DNA of 64,000 bases from Saccharopolyspora rosea (GCF_025643595.1 NZ_CP102826.1:5208001-5272000), one strand, 5' to 3'. Positions 38,994 through 48,818 are shown, counted from the stretch's first letter. Notes: a model not told the origin generated them from the letters alone. Numbers and translations: made by a program.

Positions 38994-39530
38994 ATGACCG
39001 GATACGCACCACTTCCCATCCCTCCCACCGCGCTCGGGGAGCTGCGCGACCGCGACGACGCGGGCCGTCCGCCGGAGCCGTTCACCGCCCGCGAGGACGG
39101 TGTGCCGCTGCGCTGCGTGGGCAGTCCGCTGCGCTGCTGCCTGCGGCCGATCGAGCCCGGTGAGCGGGTCGCGCTCGTCTCCTACGCGCCGCTGCGCCGC
39201 TGGGCGGCGGCGGTCGGCGCCGATCCCGGTGCCTACGACGAGGTGGGGCCGGTGTTCGTGCACGTCGAGGAGTGCGGGGGTCCACGGGACGTCCGGGGTT
39301 ACCCGTTCGCGCGGCCGGGGGCGCTGCGCACCCTCCGCCGGTACGACGCGGCCGGGCACATCGTCGGCGGCGCGCTGTTCGAGATCCCCGAGGACTCCCG
39401 GGCGGGGTTCGACCGCGCCCTGGACGAGGCGTTCGCCCACCCGGAGGTCGAGGTCGTGCACGTCCGCGCCCTGGAGTACGGGTGCTTCCACTTCGAGGTG
39501 CGGCGCCCGGCCGGTTCCGCGCGGAGTTGA
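38994..39530 (+). CDS. DUF1203 protein
   Basis: A 178-aa protein of the DUF1203 family. The family blocks are CCLRPIEPGERVALVSYAPL near residue 47 and VGPVFVHVEECGG near 80, followed by EVVHVRALEYGCFHFEV near the C-terminus. The conserved Cys and His residues suggest metal or cofactor binding, but no function is known. It lies 160 nt after cobM and converges with cbiD; membership of the cobalamin pathway is doubtful. Confidence 0.78.
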   Translation: MTGYAPLPIPPTALGELRDRDDAGRPPEPFTAREDGVPLRCVGSPLRCCLRPIEPGERVALVSYAPLRRWAAAVGADPGAYDEVGPVFVHVEECGGPRDVRGYPFARPGALRTLRRYDAAGHIVGGALFEIPEDSRAGFDRALDEAFAHPEVEVVHVRALEYGCFHFEVRRPAGSARS

Positions 39531-39532
39531 CC

Positions 39533-40624
39533 TCAATCCGGGAGCGCGTGGCCGACCACGGTCCCCGCGCGGTCGATGACGAGGACGTCGACCGCGACGG
39601 GGGCTTCGCGCAGCGTGGTGCGGCAGACCTCGCGGGCGCGGGCGGCGACCAGGTCGCCGAGCGGGACGTCGACCTCCGTGCAGATCCGGAGCGCGTCGAG
39701 GGCCGTGTTCGCCGACGCCACCCGCTCGGCCAGCGCGTCGCCGCCCGGGGCGCGGACGATGTCGGCCAGGGCGGCGAAGTCGACCTGGGAGCGCTTGGAG
39801 TGCAGGTCCAGGTGGCCGTCGGCGAGTTTGGAGATCTTGCCGATGCCGCCCGCGACGGTCAGCCGCGGGACCGGGTGGCGGCGCAGGTACTTCAGCACCG
39901 CACCGGCGAAGTCGCCCATGTCCAGCAGTGCCTCGGTCGGCAGCCCGTAGTGCTGGACGACGACCTTCTCCGAGGTGCTGCCGGTGCACCCCGCGACGTG
40001 CGTCAGCCCCTCGGCGCGGGCGACGTCGACGCCGCGGCGGATGCTGTCGATCCACGCCGAGCACGAGTACGGCACGACGACGCCGGTCGTGCCCAGGACG
40101 GACAGCCCGCCGAGGATGCCCAGGCGCGGGTTCCAGGTGCGCCGGGCCAGTTCCTCGCCGTCGTCGATCGACACCTCGACCACCACGTCACCGGTGCCGC
40201 CGTGCGCGGCGGCGACGCGGGTGATCACCTCGCGGATCAGCCGGCGCGGCACCGGGTTGATGGCGGGTTCGCCGACCTCCAGCGGCAGACCGGGTTTGGT
40301 GACGGTGCCCACTCCGGGACCGGCGCGGAACACCACGCCCCGGCCGGGCTCGGCGTGCCGGACCGTCGCCGACACCAGCGCGCCGTGCGTGACGTCCGGG
40401 TCGTCGCCGGCGTCCTTGACCACCCCGGCGGTGGCGACGCCGGGTTCGAGTTGTTCGCGGGCCAGCGCGAACGCGGGCCGGTGCCCCTTGGGCAGCACGA
40501 TCTCCACCGGGTCGGGGAACTCGCCGGTGAGCAGCGCCGTGTAGGCGGCGGCCGCGGACGCGGTCGCGCACGCCCCGGTCGTCCAGCCGTACCGCAGGCC
40601 CGTGCCCTCCTGCCGAGTGCTCAT
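39533..40624 (-). CDS. cbiD: Cobalt-precorrin-5B C1-methyltransferase CbiD
   Basis: A 363-aa CbiD. The signature GWTTGACATASAAAAY is at the N-terminus, and AGCTGSTSEKVV near residue 215 and GGIGKISKLADGHLDLH near 265 are conserved. CbiD methylates C1 in the anaerobic-type route, where aerobic bacteria use CobF. No cobF is visible in this window, so CbiD probably does this step for the whole pathway. Its ATG lies 6 nt after CATTCT (40631-40636), so it may be leaderless. It is divergent from cobK. Confidence 0.93.
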   Translation of the reverse strand: MSTRQEGTGLRYGWTTGACATASAAAAYTALLTGEFPDPVEIVLPKGHRPAFALAREQLEPGVATAGVVKDAGDDPDVTHGALVSATVRHAEPGRGVVFRAGPGVGTVTKPGLPLEVGEPAINPVPRRLIREVITRVAAAHGGTGDVVVEVSIDDGEELARRTWNPRLGILGGLSVLGTTGVVVPYSCSAWIDSIRRGVDVARAEGLTHVAGCTGSTSEKVVVQHYGLPTEALLDMGDFAGAVLKYLRRHPVPRLTVAGGIGKISKLADGHLDLHSKRSQVDFAALADIVRAPGGDALAERVASANTALDALRICTEVDVPLGDLVAARAREVCRTTLREAPVAVDVLVIDRAGTVVGHALPD

Positions 40625-40671
40625 CGCGGCAGAATGCCCCTCGTGCGCGGCGGAACGGAAAGGGGGCCCCG

Positions 40672-41427
40672 ATGACGCGGGTGCTGGTGCTCGGCGGTAC
40701 CGGTGAGGCGCGTGCGCTGGCCGCGCGGCTGGTCGAACGCCCCGGCACGCACGTCACGTCGTCGCTGGCGGGCCGGGTGCGCGAGCCGCGCCTGCCCCCG
40801 GGGCAGGTGCGGGTGGGCGGGTTCGGCGGTGCGGACGGGCTCGCCGAGTGGCTGCGCCGGGAGCGGATCGACGCGCTGGTCGACGCCACGCACCCGTTCG
40901 CCCGCGCGATCACCGACAACGCCGTGACCGCCGCCGAGCGGGCGGGGGTTCCGCGGCTGCTGCTGCGCCGCCCCGGCTGGCGGCCGGGTCCCGGCGACGA
41001 CTGGCGCCCGGTGCCGTCGATGCCGGCCGCCGCGGCGGCGCTGCCCGGCCTGGGTGAGCGCGTGTTCCTCAGCACCGGCAGGCAGGGGCTCGCCCACTTC
41101 GCCGCGTTGGACCTGTGGTTCCTGGTGCGCACAGTGGACCCGCCGGAACCACCGCTGCCCGCGCGGACCGAGGTGCTGACCGCGCGCGGACCGTTCACAG
41201 TGGACGAAGAAGCGGATCTGCTGCGGCGGCACCGGATCGACGTGCTCGTCACCAAGGACAGCGGCGGCGCGATGACCGCCGCGAAGCTCACCGCCGCCCG
41301 GGAGCTCGGGCTGCCCGTGGTGGTCGTGCAGCGACCGCCCCAGCCCGCCGGCCCGTCCGCGGAGACCGTGGCCGAGGCCGTCGCATGGCTGGATTCCGTG
41401 CTGCCGCAAGGCGATCACGCCGGGTAG
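40672..41427 (+). CDS. cobK: Precorrin-6A reductase
   Basis: A 251-aa CobK/CbiJ, which uses NADPH to reduce precorrin-6A. The start VLVLGGTGEARALAARL, then DATHPFARAITDNA near residue 70 and DVLVTKDSGGAMTAAKL near 190, match the family. The ATG has AAAGGGGG upstream. Its end overlaps the end of cobIJ on the other strand by 13 nt. The orientation, alone on the plus strand between cbiD and cobIJ, shows that this region is a patchwork of short transcripts. Confidence 0.93.
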   Translation: MTRVLVLGGTGEARALAARLVERPGTHVTSSLAGRVREPRLPPGQVRVGGFGGADGLAEWLRRERIDALVDATHPFARAITDNAVTAAERAGVPRLLLRRPGWRPGPGDDWRPVPSMPAAAAALPGLGERVFLSTGRQGLAHFAALDLWFLVRTVDPPEPPLPARTEVLTARGPFTVDEEADLLRRHRIDVLVTKDSGGAMTAAKLTAARELGLPVVVVQRPPQPAGPSAETVAEAVAWLDSVLPQGDHAG

Positions 41428-42929
41428 CGGCGCGGCGTGTAGACCACGTCCCGACCGTCGGCTCCGGCGGCGACCCGGGTGGTCGACGAGCCGACCAGCA
41501 GCAGGCACCGCATGTCCACATCGGACTGGCGGAGTTCGTCCAGGCGCACCACGGCCACGCTCTCCCGCGGCCCGCCGACGTCGCGGCCGATGACCACCGG
41601 GGTGTCCGGGGCGCGGTGTTCCAGCAGCACGTCGCGCGCCGCCGCCACCTGCCAGTCGCGGCTGCGGGACGCGGGGTTGTAGATCGCCAGCACCAGGTCG
41701 GCGGCGGCCACCGCGCGCAGCCGCTCGACGATCACCTCCCACGGCTTGAGCCGGTCGGACAGCGACAGCACGCAGAAGTCGTGCCCCAGCGGCGCGCCGA
41801 CCCGGCTCGCCACCGCCTGCGCGGCGGTCAGCCCGGGCAGCACCCGCACCGGGACGTCCGGGGTCTCGGCGGCGGCCTCCAGCACCGCGCTGGCCATCGC
41901 GAACACGCCCGGGTCGCCGGAGGACACCACGGCCACCTTCGCCCCGCGGCGGGCCAGGTCCAGCGCGAACGCGGCGCGCTCGGCCTCGACCCGGTTGTCC
42001 GACGGGTGCTTGCGCTGGCGCGGGTTGTCCGGCACGCGGGCCAGGTACGGGCCGTAGCCGACCAGGTCGTCGGCGGCGGCCAGCGCCGCCTGCGCCTCCG
42101 GGGTGGTCCACTCCCGGCCCGCCGGCCCCAGGCCGACCACCACGACCTCGCCGGGTCCCGGGGACCCGGCGTCCGCGCGGGCCGCTGCCGGGAGGGCGGT
42201 GCTGGCCGGGCTGGGCAGCAGCGCCAGCGAGAAGTACGGGACGGTCTCGGGGTCCACTTCGGACAGCGGGCGGAACCGCTGCCGGTCGGTGGTCGCGCGT
42301 TCCACGTACCACGCGTCGTCGAGGCGACCGGCCTTCTCGAACGCCGCCCGCACGCCCTCGAAGGTGCGGCCGAGCTTCATCACCGCCGCCGCGTCGGTCG
42401 ACCTCAGCCGTTCGGCCAGTTCCTCGGTGCCGAGCGTGCCCGGCAGCACGGTGAGCACCTCGTCGCGCTCGGCCAGCGGACTGCCCAGCACCGCCGACGC
42501 ACCGCTGACCGACGTGACGCCGGGCACCACCTCGGCGCGGAACCGCCCGGCGAGCCGCTTGTGCATGTGCATGTACGAGCCGTAGAACAGCGGGTCGCCC
42601 TCGGCGAGCAGCACGACGTCGCGACCGGCGCCCAGGTGCGCGGCCAGCCGGTCGGCGCACTCGGCGTAGAACTCGTCGATCGCGCCCTGGTAGCCGCCCG
42701 CGTGGTTGGTGGTCTCGGTGGTGACCGGGTAGACCAGGGCCTCCTCGATCTGGCCCGGACGCAGGTACGGCTCGGCGACCGAACGCGCGATGCTGCGGCC
42801 GTGCCGGGCGCTGTGGTAGGCGATGACCTCGGCGTTCTCGATGAGCCGGGCGGCCTTGACGGTCACCAGTTCCGGGTCGCCGGGGCCGAGGCCGACCCCG
42901 TAGAGCGTGCCCTCGCGCTTGCTGCTCAC
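41415..42929 (-). CDS. cobIJ: CobI-CobJ fusion: precorrin-2 C20- and precorrin-3B C17-methyltransferase
   Basis: A 504-aa fusion. The CobI half (about 1-240, [20 protein letters not shown] near residue 11) adds the C20 methyl group to precorrin-2. The CobJ half (261-504) methylates C17 and contracts the ring. It has [14 protein letters not shown] near 266, [15 protein letters not shown] near 335, [20 protein letters not shown] near 385 and [11 protein letters not shown] near 420, all intact. A Pro/Ala-rich linker of 20 residues separates them. GTG start overlapping the cobH stop. Such a fusion is usual in actinobacteria. A second CobJ-type domain lies in the fusion at 53391-55082. Confidence 0.95.
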   Translation of the reverse strand: MSSKREGTLYGVGLGPGDPELVTVKAARLIENAEVIAYHSARHGRSIARSVAEPYLRPGQIEEALVYPVTTETTNHAGGYQGAIDEFYAECADRLAAHLGAGRDVVLLAEGDPLFYGSYMHMHKRLAGRFRAEVVPGVTSVSGASAVLGSPLAERDEVLTVLPGTLGTEELAERLRSTDAAAVMKLGRTFEGVRAAFEKAGRLDDAWYVERATTDRQRFRPLSEVDPETVPYFSLALLPSPASTALPAAARADAGSPGPGEVVVVGLGPAGREWTTPEAQAALAAADDLVGYGPYLARVPDNPRQRKHPSDNRVEAERAAFALDLARRGAKVAVVSSGDPGVFAMASAVLEAAAETPDVPVRVLPGLTAAQAVASRVGAPLGHDFCVLSLSDRLKPWEVIVERLRAVAAADLVLAIYNPASRSRDWQVAAARDVLLEHRAPDTPVVIGRDVGGPRESVAVVRLDELRQSDVDMRCLLLVGSSTTRVAAGADGRDVVYTPRRYPA

Positions 42930-43561
42930 TCTTCCTCGCTCGCGATCGCGTTGATGGCGGCCACCGCCATGGCGCTGCCGCCCCGGCGTCCGTGCACCAC
43001 CAGGTGTTCCAGGCCGCCGGGGTGCTCGGCGAGCGCCTGCTTGGACTCCACGGCACCGACGAAACCGACCGGCAGGCCGAGCACGGCGGCCGGTCGTGCC
43101 GCGCCCTCGTCGACCATCTCCAGCAGCCGGAACAGCGCGGTCGGCGCGTTGCCGATCGCGACCACCGAGCCCGCCAGGCGGTCCCGCCACAGTTCCAGGG
43201 CGGCGGCGCTGCGGGTGGTGCCCAGCTGCCGGGCGAGGTCGGGGACGCGCGGGTCGGCGAGGGTGCAGACCACCTCGTTGTCGGCGGGCAGGCGCCGGCG
43301 GGTGACGCCCGCCGCGACCATCGCCGCGTCGCAGAGGATCGGCGCCCCGGCGCGCAGCGCGGCCCGCGCGTCGAGCACCGCGCGCGGCGAGAAGGCCAGG
43401 TCGGCGACCAGGTCGACCATGCCGCAGGCGTGGATCATCCGCACCGCCACGCCCGCGACCTCCGGCGGCAGGCCGTCGAGGTCCGCCTCGGCGCGGATCG
43501 TGGCGAAGGAACGGCGGTAGATCTCAGCACCGTCCCGGACGTACTCGTACCGGTCGTTCAC
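42926..43561 (-). CDS. cobH: Precorrin-8X methylmutase
   Basis: A 211-aa CobH that moves the C11 methyl group to C12, giving hydrogenobyrinate. It shows [12 protein letters not shown] near residue 41, with the catalytic His, and [15 protein letters not shown] near 82. [13 protein letters not shown] near 170 and [15 protein letters not shown] near the end are also typical. The GTG start overlaps the cobG stop, and the end overlaps the cobIJ start, so cobG-cobH-cobIJ form one tightly coupled operon. Confidence 0.95.
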   Translation of the reverse strand: MNDRYEYVRDGAEIYRRSFATIRAEADLDGLPPEVAGVAVRMIHACGMVDLVADLAFSPRAVLDARAALRAGAPILCDAAMVAAGVTRRRLPADNEVVCTLADPRVPDLARQLGTTRSAAALELWRDRLAGSVVAIGNAPTALFRLLEMVDEGAARPAAVLGLPVGFVGAVESKQALAEHPGGLEHLVVHGRRGGSAMAVAAINAIASEEE

Positions 43562-44781
43562 ACTGCCCTCCGTGCCGCGTCCAGCGCGGCGGCCACCTGG
43601 TCGACGTCGGCGGCGGACGTCGTCGTCTCGCCGAGGCCCACCTCGTAGCCCGCCTCGGTCGCCAGCACTTCCACAACCCGCCCCTGCGGCCGACCGCACC
43701 GCCGCCGGCAGCCCGCCCAGTGCACGGGCAGGCCGACCGCGCGCGACATCGTGCGCGTCGCGTCCGCGCGGACGTCGGCCAGGGCCTTCGCGCAGCCCGG
43801 ACGCCCGGTGCAGGAGGTCACTCCCACCCCGTCCGCGGACGGGTCCACGAGCAGTCCGTGCGCTGCCAGGTCCGACACCCACCGGCCGGCCGCCTCGTCG
43901 GGCAGGCCGGGCAGCACGACGGTCCGCCACGGCGTGAGCCGGGCGCCGCCCGCGGCGTCGGACGCGGCGGTGATGATATCCACCTGTTCGGGTGACAGGC
44001 GGCCCAGCGGTGCCCCGGCGGCCACGGCGGTCCGGCCGTCGCGGCGGAACACCACTCCGACCTGCGCGTGCGTGCCCGGCGGCGTCGCGGGCACCGGCAC
44101 CGGGTCGACCCGGTCGACGCCGAGCGCCGCGGCGACCCGGTCGGCGACGCGCCGCGGGCCGTCCGCCAGCTCGGCGATCCGCCACTGCGACGTGCGCTCG
44201 GCCAGGAACGCCTCGGCCGCCGCGATCGCGCCCGGCACGGCGCCGCCGGGCGCCAGCCGGACCCCGGAGTCCTCCCCGGCCAGCACCAGGGCCACCCGGT
44301 CACCCAGTGCGAACAGGCCGACGTCGGGGTTCAGCGGCACGACGTCCGCCCGGCCGTCGTCGACCGCGAACAGGAACCGACCGGGCAGGTCGGCCAGCCG
44401 CGGGTCCGCGCACAGCGCGGCGTCGAGTTCGGCGGCCAGCGCGCGGGCGTCCAGCTGCGCGCGGCCGTCGTCGTAGGGCGAGGCGATGATGTTGCGGACC
44501 CGCTCGTGCGCGACCGACGGCAGCAGCCCGGCGGCCGCGAGCCGCTCGGCCAGCTGCCGCCCCGCGTCCGGCGGCAGGCCGCGGACCTGCAGGTTCGCCC
44601 GCGAGGTGAGCTCCAGGCCGCCGTCGCCGAGCGATGCCACCGCGGCCAGTGCCCGGACCTGGCGCGGCATCAGCGCACCGCCGGGCACGCGCACGCGGGC
44701 GAGCCCGCCGTCGGCGGCCTCGTGCACCCGCAACGCCCCGGGGCAGGCGTCCGGTTGCGTTCTGCTGGCTGACTGGGACAC
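43558..44781 (-). CDS. cobG: Precorrin-3B synthase CobG
   Basis: A 407-aa sulfite/nitrite-reductase-like monooxygenase that hydroxylates precorrin-3A with O2, the step that marks the aerobic route. The Cys motif of the 4Fe-4S/siroheme type is near the C-terminus: C-x5-C in SCTGRPGC and C-x3-C in GCRRRCG. Two ferredoxin-like repeats precede it. I favour the GTG at 44781 because TAGTAT ends 7 nt upstream (44789-44794), allowing a leaderless mRNA; a TTG at 44820 would add 13 residues. It is divergent from the cobN riboswitch and heads cobG-cobH-cobIJ. Confidence 0.92.
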   Translation of the reverse strand: MSQSASRTQPDACPGALRVHEAADGGLARVRVPGGALMPRQVRALAAVASLGDGGLELTSRANLQVRGLPPDAGRQLAERLAAAGLLPSVAHERVRNIIASPYDDGRAQLDARALAAELDAALCADPRLADLPGRFLFAVDDGRADVVPLNPDVGLFALGDRVALVLAGEDSGVRLAPGGAVPGAIAAAEAFLAERTSQWRIAELADGPRRVADRVAAALGVDRVDPVPVPATPPGTHAQVGVVFRRDGRTAVAAGAPLGRLSPEQVDIITAASDAAGGARLTPWRTVVLPGLPDEAAGRWVSDLAAHGLLVDPSADGVGVTSCTGRPGCAKALADVRADATRTMSRAVGLPVHWAGCRRRCGRPQGRVVEVLATEAGYEVGLGETTTSAADVDQVAAALDAARRAV

Positions 44782-44788
44782 CCGGGAG

Positions 44789-44824
44789 ATACTACGGGCC
44801 AATGGTTGTTGCGTAAGCAAACCA
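44789..44824 (-). promoter_or_regulatory. cobG promoter -10 and adjacent dyad
   Basis: The TAGTAT box is at 44789-44794 on the minus strand. Directly upstream, an imperfect inverted repeat spans 44803-44824: TGGTTGTTGC, a 4-nt gap, then GCAAACCA. Because of its place between -10 and the presumed -35 region it may be an operator for cobG, which has no riboswitch of its own. No regulator is known. Confidence 0.4.
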
Positions 44825-44898
44825 CGGTGCGACGCGCATCATGCCGCCCCGGCTTGACGGAAGATCGCCGCGTTGCGGAGAGTGGTCGCAGCATCGAA

Positions 44899-45043
44899 GC
44901 GGCGACAGGTGGAGGAAGCCGGTGCGAATCCGGCGCGGTCCCGCCACTGTCACCGGGGAGCGGACTCCAGCAGGTCACTGTCCGACCAGGACGGGAAGAC
45001 GGAGCGAGCCACGATCCGGGAGCCAGGAGACTCCGGTCGCCGC
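44899..45043 (+). ncRNA. Cobalamin riboswitch upstream of cobN
   Basis: The B12-box consensus CCCGCCACTGT is at 44939-44950. Before it come GGAGGAAGCCGGTGCGAATC, the conserved GGAA-GGTGnnAATCC core, and after it GAGCCAGGAGACTCC. An 8-bp P1 stem closes the element: GCGGCGAC (44899-44906) with GTCGCCGC (45036-45043). A hairpin 45035-45040 with 45049-45054 uses the same bases as the 3' arm of P1 and is a likely switch element. A 5-bp hairpin and the SD of a leader ORF follow. Confidence 0.92.
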
Positions 45044-45085
45044 CGCCCGCGACCCGGGGCGAGGACCCCGAGGAAGGTTGTCGTC

Positions 45086-45151
45086 ATGCGTCGTGCCAGC
45101 GCGCCCCACCGCCGCGCCGCGACCGCCGTCGGTGAGGAGCGAACCGCATGA
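45086..45151 (+). CDS. 21-residue leader ORF overlapping cobN
   Basis: An ATG at 45086, with GGAAGG 8 nt upstream, opens a 22-codon frame. It ends in TGA at 45149-45151, which overlaps the cobN ATG as ATGA. The peptide starts MRRASAPHRRAA and is rich in Arg and Ala. The cobN SD (GAGGAG, 45134-45139) lies inside this frame. The arrangement implies that riboswitch control acts on the leader ORF and is passed to cobN by translational coupling. The peptide itself may have no function. Confidence 0.6.
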   Translation: MRRASAPHRRAATAVGEERTA

Positions 45152-48100
45152 TCCTGCTTCTGTCCACTTCGGACACCGATCTGCTCAGCGCCCGGGCGAG
45201 CGGGGCCGACTACCGGCTCGGCAACCCGGCGCGGCTGGGCGTGGACGACCTGCCGCCCCTGCTGGAGGGCGTCGATCTCGTGGTCGTCCGGCTCCTCGGC
45301 GGCCGTCGCGCCTGGGAAGAGGGGCTGGACGCGCTGCTCGCCGGGCCGCGACCGGTCGTCGTGCTGGGCGGTGAGCAGGCACCGGACGCCGAGCTGATGG
45401 AGTGCTCCACGGTGCCCGGCGGCGTGTGCGCCGAGGCGCACCGCTACCTCGCCCACGGCGGACCGCGCAACCTCACCGAACTGCACCGCTTCCTGTCCGA
45501 CACGATCCTGCTCACCGGGCACGGCTTCGAACCGCCGGAGGAGACCCCGACCTGGGGCCTGCTGGAACGCGAACCGCGCCGCACCGAGGGCCCGACCGTG
45601 GCGGTGCTCTACTACCGCGCCCACCACATGGCGGGCAACACCGCGTTCGCGCACGCGCTGTGCGAGGCGATCGAGGACGCCGGGGGCCAGGCGCTGCCCG
45701 TCTTCTGCGCCTCGCTGCGCTCACCCGAACCCGAACTGCTGGAGCAGCTGCGCCGCGCGGACGCGCTGGTCGTCACCGTGCTCGCCGCGGGCGGCAGCAA
45801 ACCCGCCACCGCGTCGGCGGGCGGCGACGACGAGGCGTGGGACGTCGGCGCGCTGGCCGAACTGGACGTCCCGATCCTGCAGGGCCTGTGCCTGACCAGC
45901 ACCCGGGCCGCCTGGGAGGACAACGACGAAGGTCTGTCCCCTTTGGACATGGCCACCCAGGTCGCGGTCCCGGAGTTCGACGGACGGCTGATCACCGTCC
46001 CGTTCTCGTTCAAGGAGAACGACGCCGAGGGCCTGCCGGTGTACGTCGCGGACCCGGAGCGGGCCGCCCGGGTCGCCGGGATCGCGGTGCGCCACGCGCG
46101 GCTGCGGCACGTCCCCGCGCAGGACAAGCGGATCGCGCTGATGCTGTCGGCCTACCCGACCAAGCACTCCCGCATCGGCAACGCCGTCGGGCTGGACACC
46201 CCGGTCAGCGCGGTGCGGCTGCTGCGCGCGATGCGCGAACGCGGCTACGACATCGGGGCGGCGGACGCGCTGCCCGGCGTCGCCGAACAGGACGGGGACG
46301 CGCTCGTGCACGCGCTCATCGCCGCGGGCGGGCAGGACCCCGACTGGCTCAGCGAGGAACAGCTGTCCGGCAACCCGGTCCGCATCCCGGCCGGGCGCTA
46401 CGCCGCCTGGTACGCGACGCTGCCCGAGGACCTGCGCACCGACATCGAGCGGCACTGGGGCCCGCCGCCCGGCGAGCTGTTCGTCGACCGCTCCCGCGAC
46501 CCGGAGGGCGAGATCGTGCTCGCCGCGCTGCGCGCGGGCAACGTCGTGCTCATGGTGCAGCCGCCGCGCGGTTTCGGCGAGAACCCGATCGCGATCTACC
46601 ACGACCCGGACCTGCCGCCGAGCCACCACTACCTGGCGGCCTACCGCTGGCTGATCGACGAGTTCGGCGCGCACGCCATGGTCCACCTCGGCAAGCACGG
46701 CAACCTGGAGTGGCTGCCCGGCAAGACGGCGGGCATGTCCGCGTCGTGCTCGCCGGACGCCGCGCTGGCCGACCTGCCGCTGGTCTACCCGTTCCTGGTC
46801 AACGACCCCGGCGAGGGCACCCAGGCGAAGCGGCGGGTGCACGCCACGCTCGTCGACCACCTGGTGCCGCCGATGGCGCGCGCCGAGAGCTACGGCGACA
46901 TCGCCCGGTTGGAACAGCTCCTCGACGAGCACGCCACGATCTCGGCGATGGACCCGGCCAAGCTGCCCGCCATCCGCAGCCAGATCTGGACGCTGATGCA
47001 GGCCGCCAAGCTCGACCACGACCTCGGGCTCGACGAACGGCCGCACGACGCCGAGTTCGACGACATGCTGCTGCACGTCGACGGCTGGCTGTGCGAGGTC
47101 AAGGACGCCCAGATCCGCGAGGGCCTGCACGTGCTCGGCGAAGCCCCGAGCGGCGAGGCGCGGGTCAACCTGGTGCTGGCGATGCTGCGGGCCCGCCAGA
47201 TGTGGGGCGGCCGCGGCGACGCGCTGCCCGGCCTGCGCGAGGCCCTCGGCCTCGCCGAGGACGGCAGCGCCGCGCGCGAACGCGTCGACGCCGTCGAGGA
47301 GCAGGCGCGCGCCCTCGTGCAGGGCATGGAGGACCGCGGGTGGGCGGTCGACGCGGCTTCCGCGGTGTGCCAGGACGTCCTGGACCAGGCCCCGGACGCC
47401 GTGGTGGCCGTGCTGGAGTTCGCCGCGACCGAGATCGTGCCGCGGCTGGACGCCACCACCGACGAGATGCGCGCGACGCTGCACGCGCTGGACGGCGGCT
47501 ACGTCCCGGCCGGGCCCAGCGGCTCGCCGCTGCGCGGCCTGGTCAACGTGCTGCCGACGGGCCGGAACTTCTACTCCGTCGACCCCAAGGCGGTGCCCAG
47601 CCGCCTGGCGTGGGAAACCGGCTGGGCCATCGCGGACTCGCTGCTGGAGCGCTACCGCACCGACACCGGCGAGTGGCCGCGCTCGGTCGGGCTGTCCGTG
47701 TGGGGCACCAGCGCGATGCGCACCGCCGGTGACGACATCGCCGAGGTCCTGGCGCTGTTGGGCGTCCGGCCCACCTGGGACGAGGCGTCCCGGCGGGTCA
47801 ACGGCCTCGAAGTGATCCCGCTGGCGGAGCTCGGCAGGCCCCGCATCGACGTCACGGTCCGCATCAGCGGGTTCTTCCGCGATGCGTTCCCGCACGTGGT
47901 CGCGCTGCTGGACGACGCGGTGCGGATGGTCGCCGCGCTCGACGAACCCGACGAGCAGAACTTCGTCCGCGCCCACGCGCGCGCCGACGCGGCCGAGCAC
48001 GGCGACGAGCGCCGCGCCACGCTGCGGATCTTCGGGTCCAAACCGGGCGCCTACGGCGCGGGGCTGCTGCCGCTCATCGACAGCCGCAACTGGCGCGACG

Positions 48101-48741
48101 ACGCCGACCTCGCCGAGGTGTACGCGGTGTGGGGCGGTTTCGCCTACGGCCGCGACCTCGACGGGGAGCCCGCCCGCGCGGACATGGAGTCGGCGTACAA
48201 GCGGATCTCCGTGGCGGCCAAGAACACCGACACCCGCGAGCACGACATCGCCGACTCCGACGACTACTTCCAGTACCACGGCGGCATGATCGCCACGGTC
48301 CGCGCGCTCACCGGCAAGGCGCCCGCCGCCTACATCGGCGACAGCACGCGACCGGACTCGATCCGCACCCGGTCGCTCACCGAGGAGACCTCCCGGGTCT
48401 TCCGGGCCCGCGTGGTCAACCCGCGCTGGCTGGCGGCGATGCGCCGCCACGGCTACAAGGGCGCGTTCGAGCTGGCCGCCACGGTGGACTACCTGTTCGG
48501 CTACGACGCCACGACGGGCGTGGTCGGCGACTGGATGTACGAGAAGCTCGCCGAGACCTACGTGCTGGACGAGGAGAACCAGCGCTTCCTCAGCGAGTCC
48601 AACCCGTGGGCGCTGCACGGCATCACCGAACGCCTGCTGGAAGCGGCCAACCGGCAGATGTGGCAGGAGCCGGACCCGGAGACCCTGCAGGCCCTCCAGG
48701 ACGTCTACCTCCAGACCGAGGGAGACCTCGAAGACCGCTGA
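45148..48741 (+). CDS. cobN: Cobaltochelatase subunit CobN
   Basis: A 1197-aa CobN, the large subunit that inserts cobalt into hydrogenobyrinic acid a,c-diamide with ATP. It is related to magnesium chelatase H subunits. The block HLGKHGNLEWLPGK near residue 512 is the family signature, and the ends match the usual length. The ATG has GAGGAG 8 nt upstream and overlaps a leader ORF. A cobalamin riboswitch precedes it, so B12 should repress it. The ATPase partner is most likely the ChlI/ChlD-like protein at the end of the window. It is alone in its transcript. Confidence 0.95.
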   Translation: MILLLSTSDTDLLSARASGADYRLGNPARLGVDDLPPLLEGVDLVVVRLLGGRRAWEEGLDALLAGPRPVVVLGGEQAPDAELMECSTVPGGVCAEAHRYLAHGGPRNLTELHRFLSDTILLTGHGFEPPEETPTWGLLEREPRRTEGPTVAVLYYRAHHMAGNTAFAHALCEAIEDAGGQALPVFCASLRSPEPELLEQLRRADALVVTVLAAGGSKPATASAGGDDEAWDVGALAELDVPILQGLCLTSTRAAWEDNDEGLSPLDMATQVAVPEFDGRLITVPFSFKENDAEGLPVYVADPERAARVAGIAVRHARLRHVPAQDKRIALMLSAYPTKHSRIGNAVGLDTPVSAVRLLRAMRERGYDIGAADALPGVAEQDGDALVHALIAAGGQDPDWLSEEQLSGNPVRIPAGRYAAWYATLPEDLRTDIERHWGPPPGELFVDRSRDPEGEIVLAALRAGNVVLMVQPPRGFGENPIAIYHDPDLPPSHHYLAAYRWLIDEFGAHAMVHLGKHGNLEWLPGKTAGMSASCSPDAALADLPLVYPFLVNDPGEGTQAKRRVHATLVDHLVPPMARAESYGDIARLEQLLDEHATISAMDPAKLPAIRSQIWTLMQAAKLDHDLGLDERPHDAEFDDMLLHVDGWLCEVKDAQIREGLHVLGEAPSGEARVNLVLAMLRARQMWGGRGDALPGLREALGLAEDGSAARERVDAVEEQARALVQGMEDRGWAVDAASAVCQDVLDQAPDAVVAVLEFAATEIVPRLDATTDEMRATLHALDGGYVPAGPSGSPLRGLVNVLPTGRNFYSVDPKAVPSRLAWETGWAIADSLLERYRTDTGEWPRSVGLSVWGTSAMRTAGDDIAEVLALLGVRPTWDEASRRVNGLEVIPLAELGRPRIDVTVRISGFFRDAFPHVVALLDDAVRMVAALDEPDEQNFVRAHARADAAEHGDERRATLRIFGSKPGAYGAGLLPLIDSRNWRDDADLAEVYAVWGGFAYGRDLDGEPARADMESAYKRISVAAKNTDTREHDIADSDDYFQYHGGMIATVRALTGKAPAAYIGDSTRPDSIRTRSLTEETSRVFRARVVNPRWLAAMRRHGYKGAFELAATVDYLFGYDATTGVVGDWMYEKLAETYVLDEENQRFLSESNPWALHGITERLLEAANRQMWQEPDPETLQALQDVYLQTEGDLEDR

Positions 48742-48747
48742 CCGTCC

Positions 48748-48795
48748 GGCGCGGGGTTCGGCGATGTCCGCGGGAACATCGCCGAACCTCGCGCC
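48748..48795. terminator. 20-bp bidirectional terminator hairpin between cobN and cobA
   Basis: Arms 48748-48767 and 48776-48795 pair over 20 bases with one G-U and an 8-nt loop. The hairpin starts 7 nt after the cobN stop and lies 23 nt beyond the cobA stop. It serves both convergent transcripts. Confidence 0.75.
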
Positions 48796-48818
48796 GCATC
48801 AGGGAAAAGCGGCCCCCG

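Noticed and set aside
45721..48618. A 965-codon open frame on the minus strand opposite cobN
   Set aside because: It mirrors cobN, is Arg/His/Gln/Val-rich without domains, and has no ribosome binding site; cobN matches its family over the full length.
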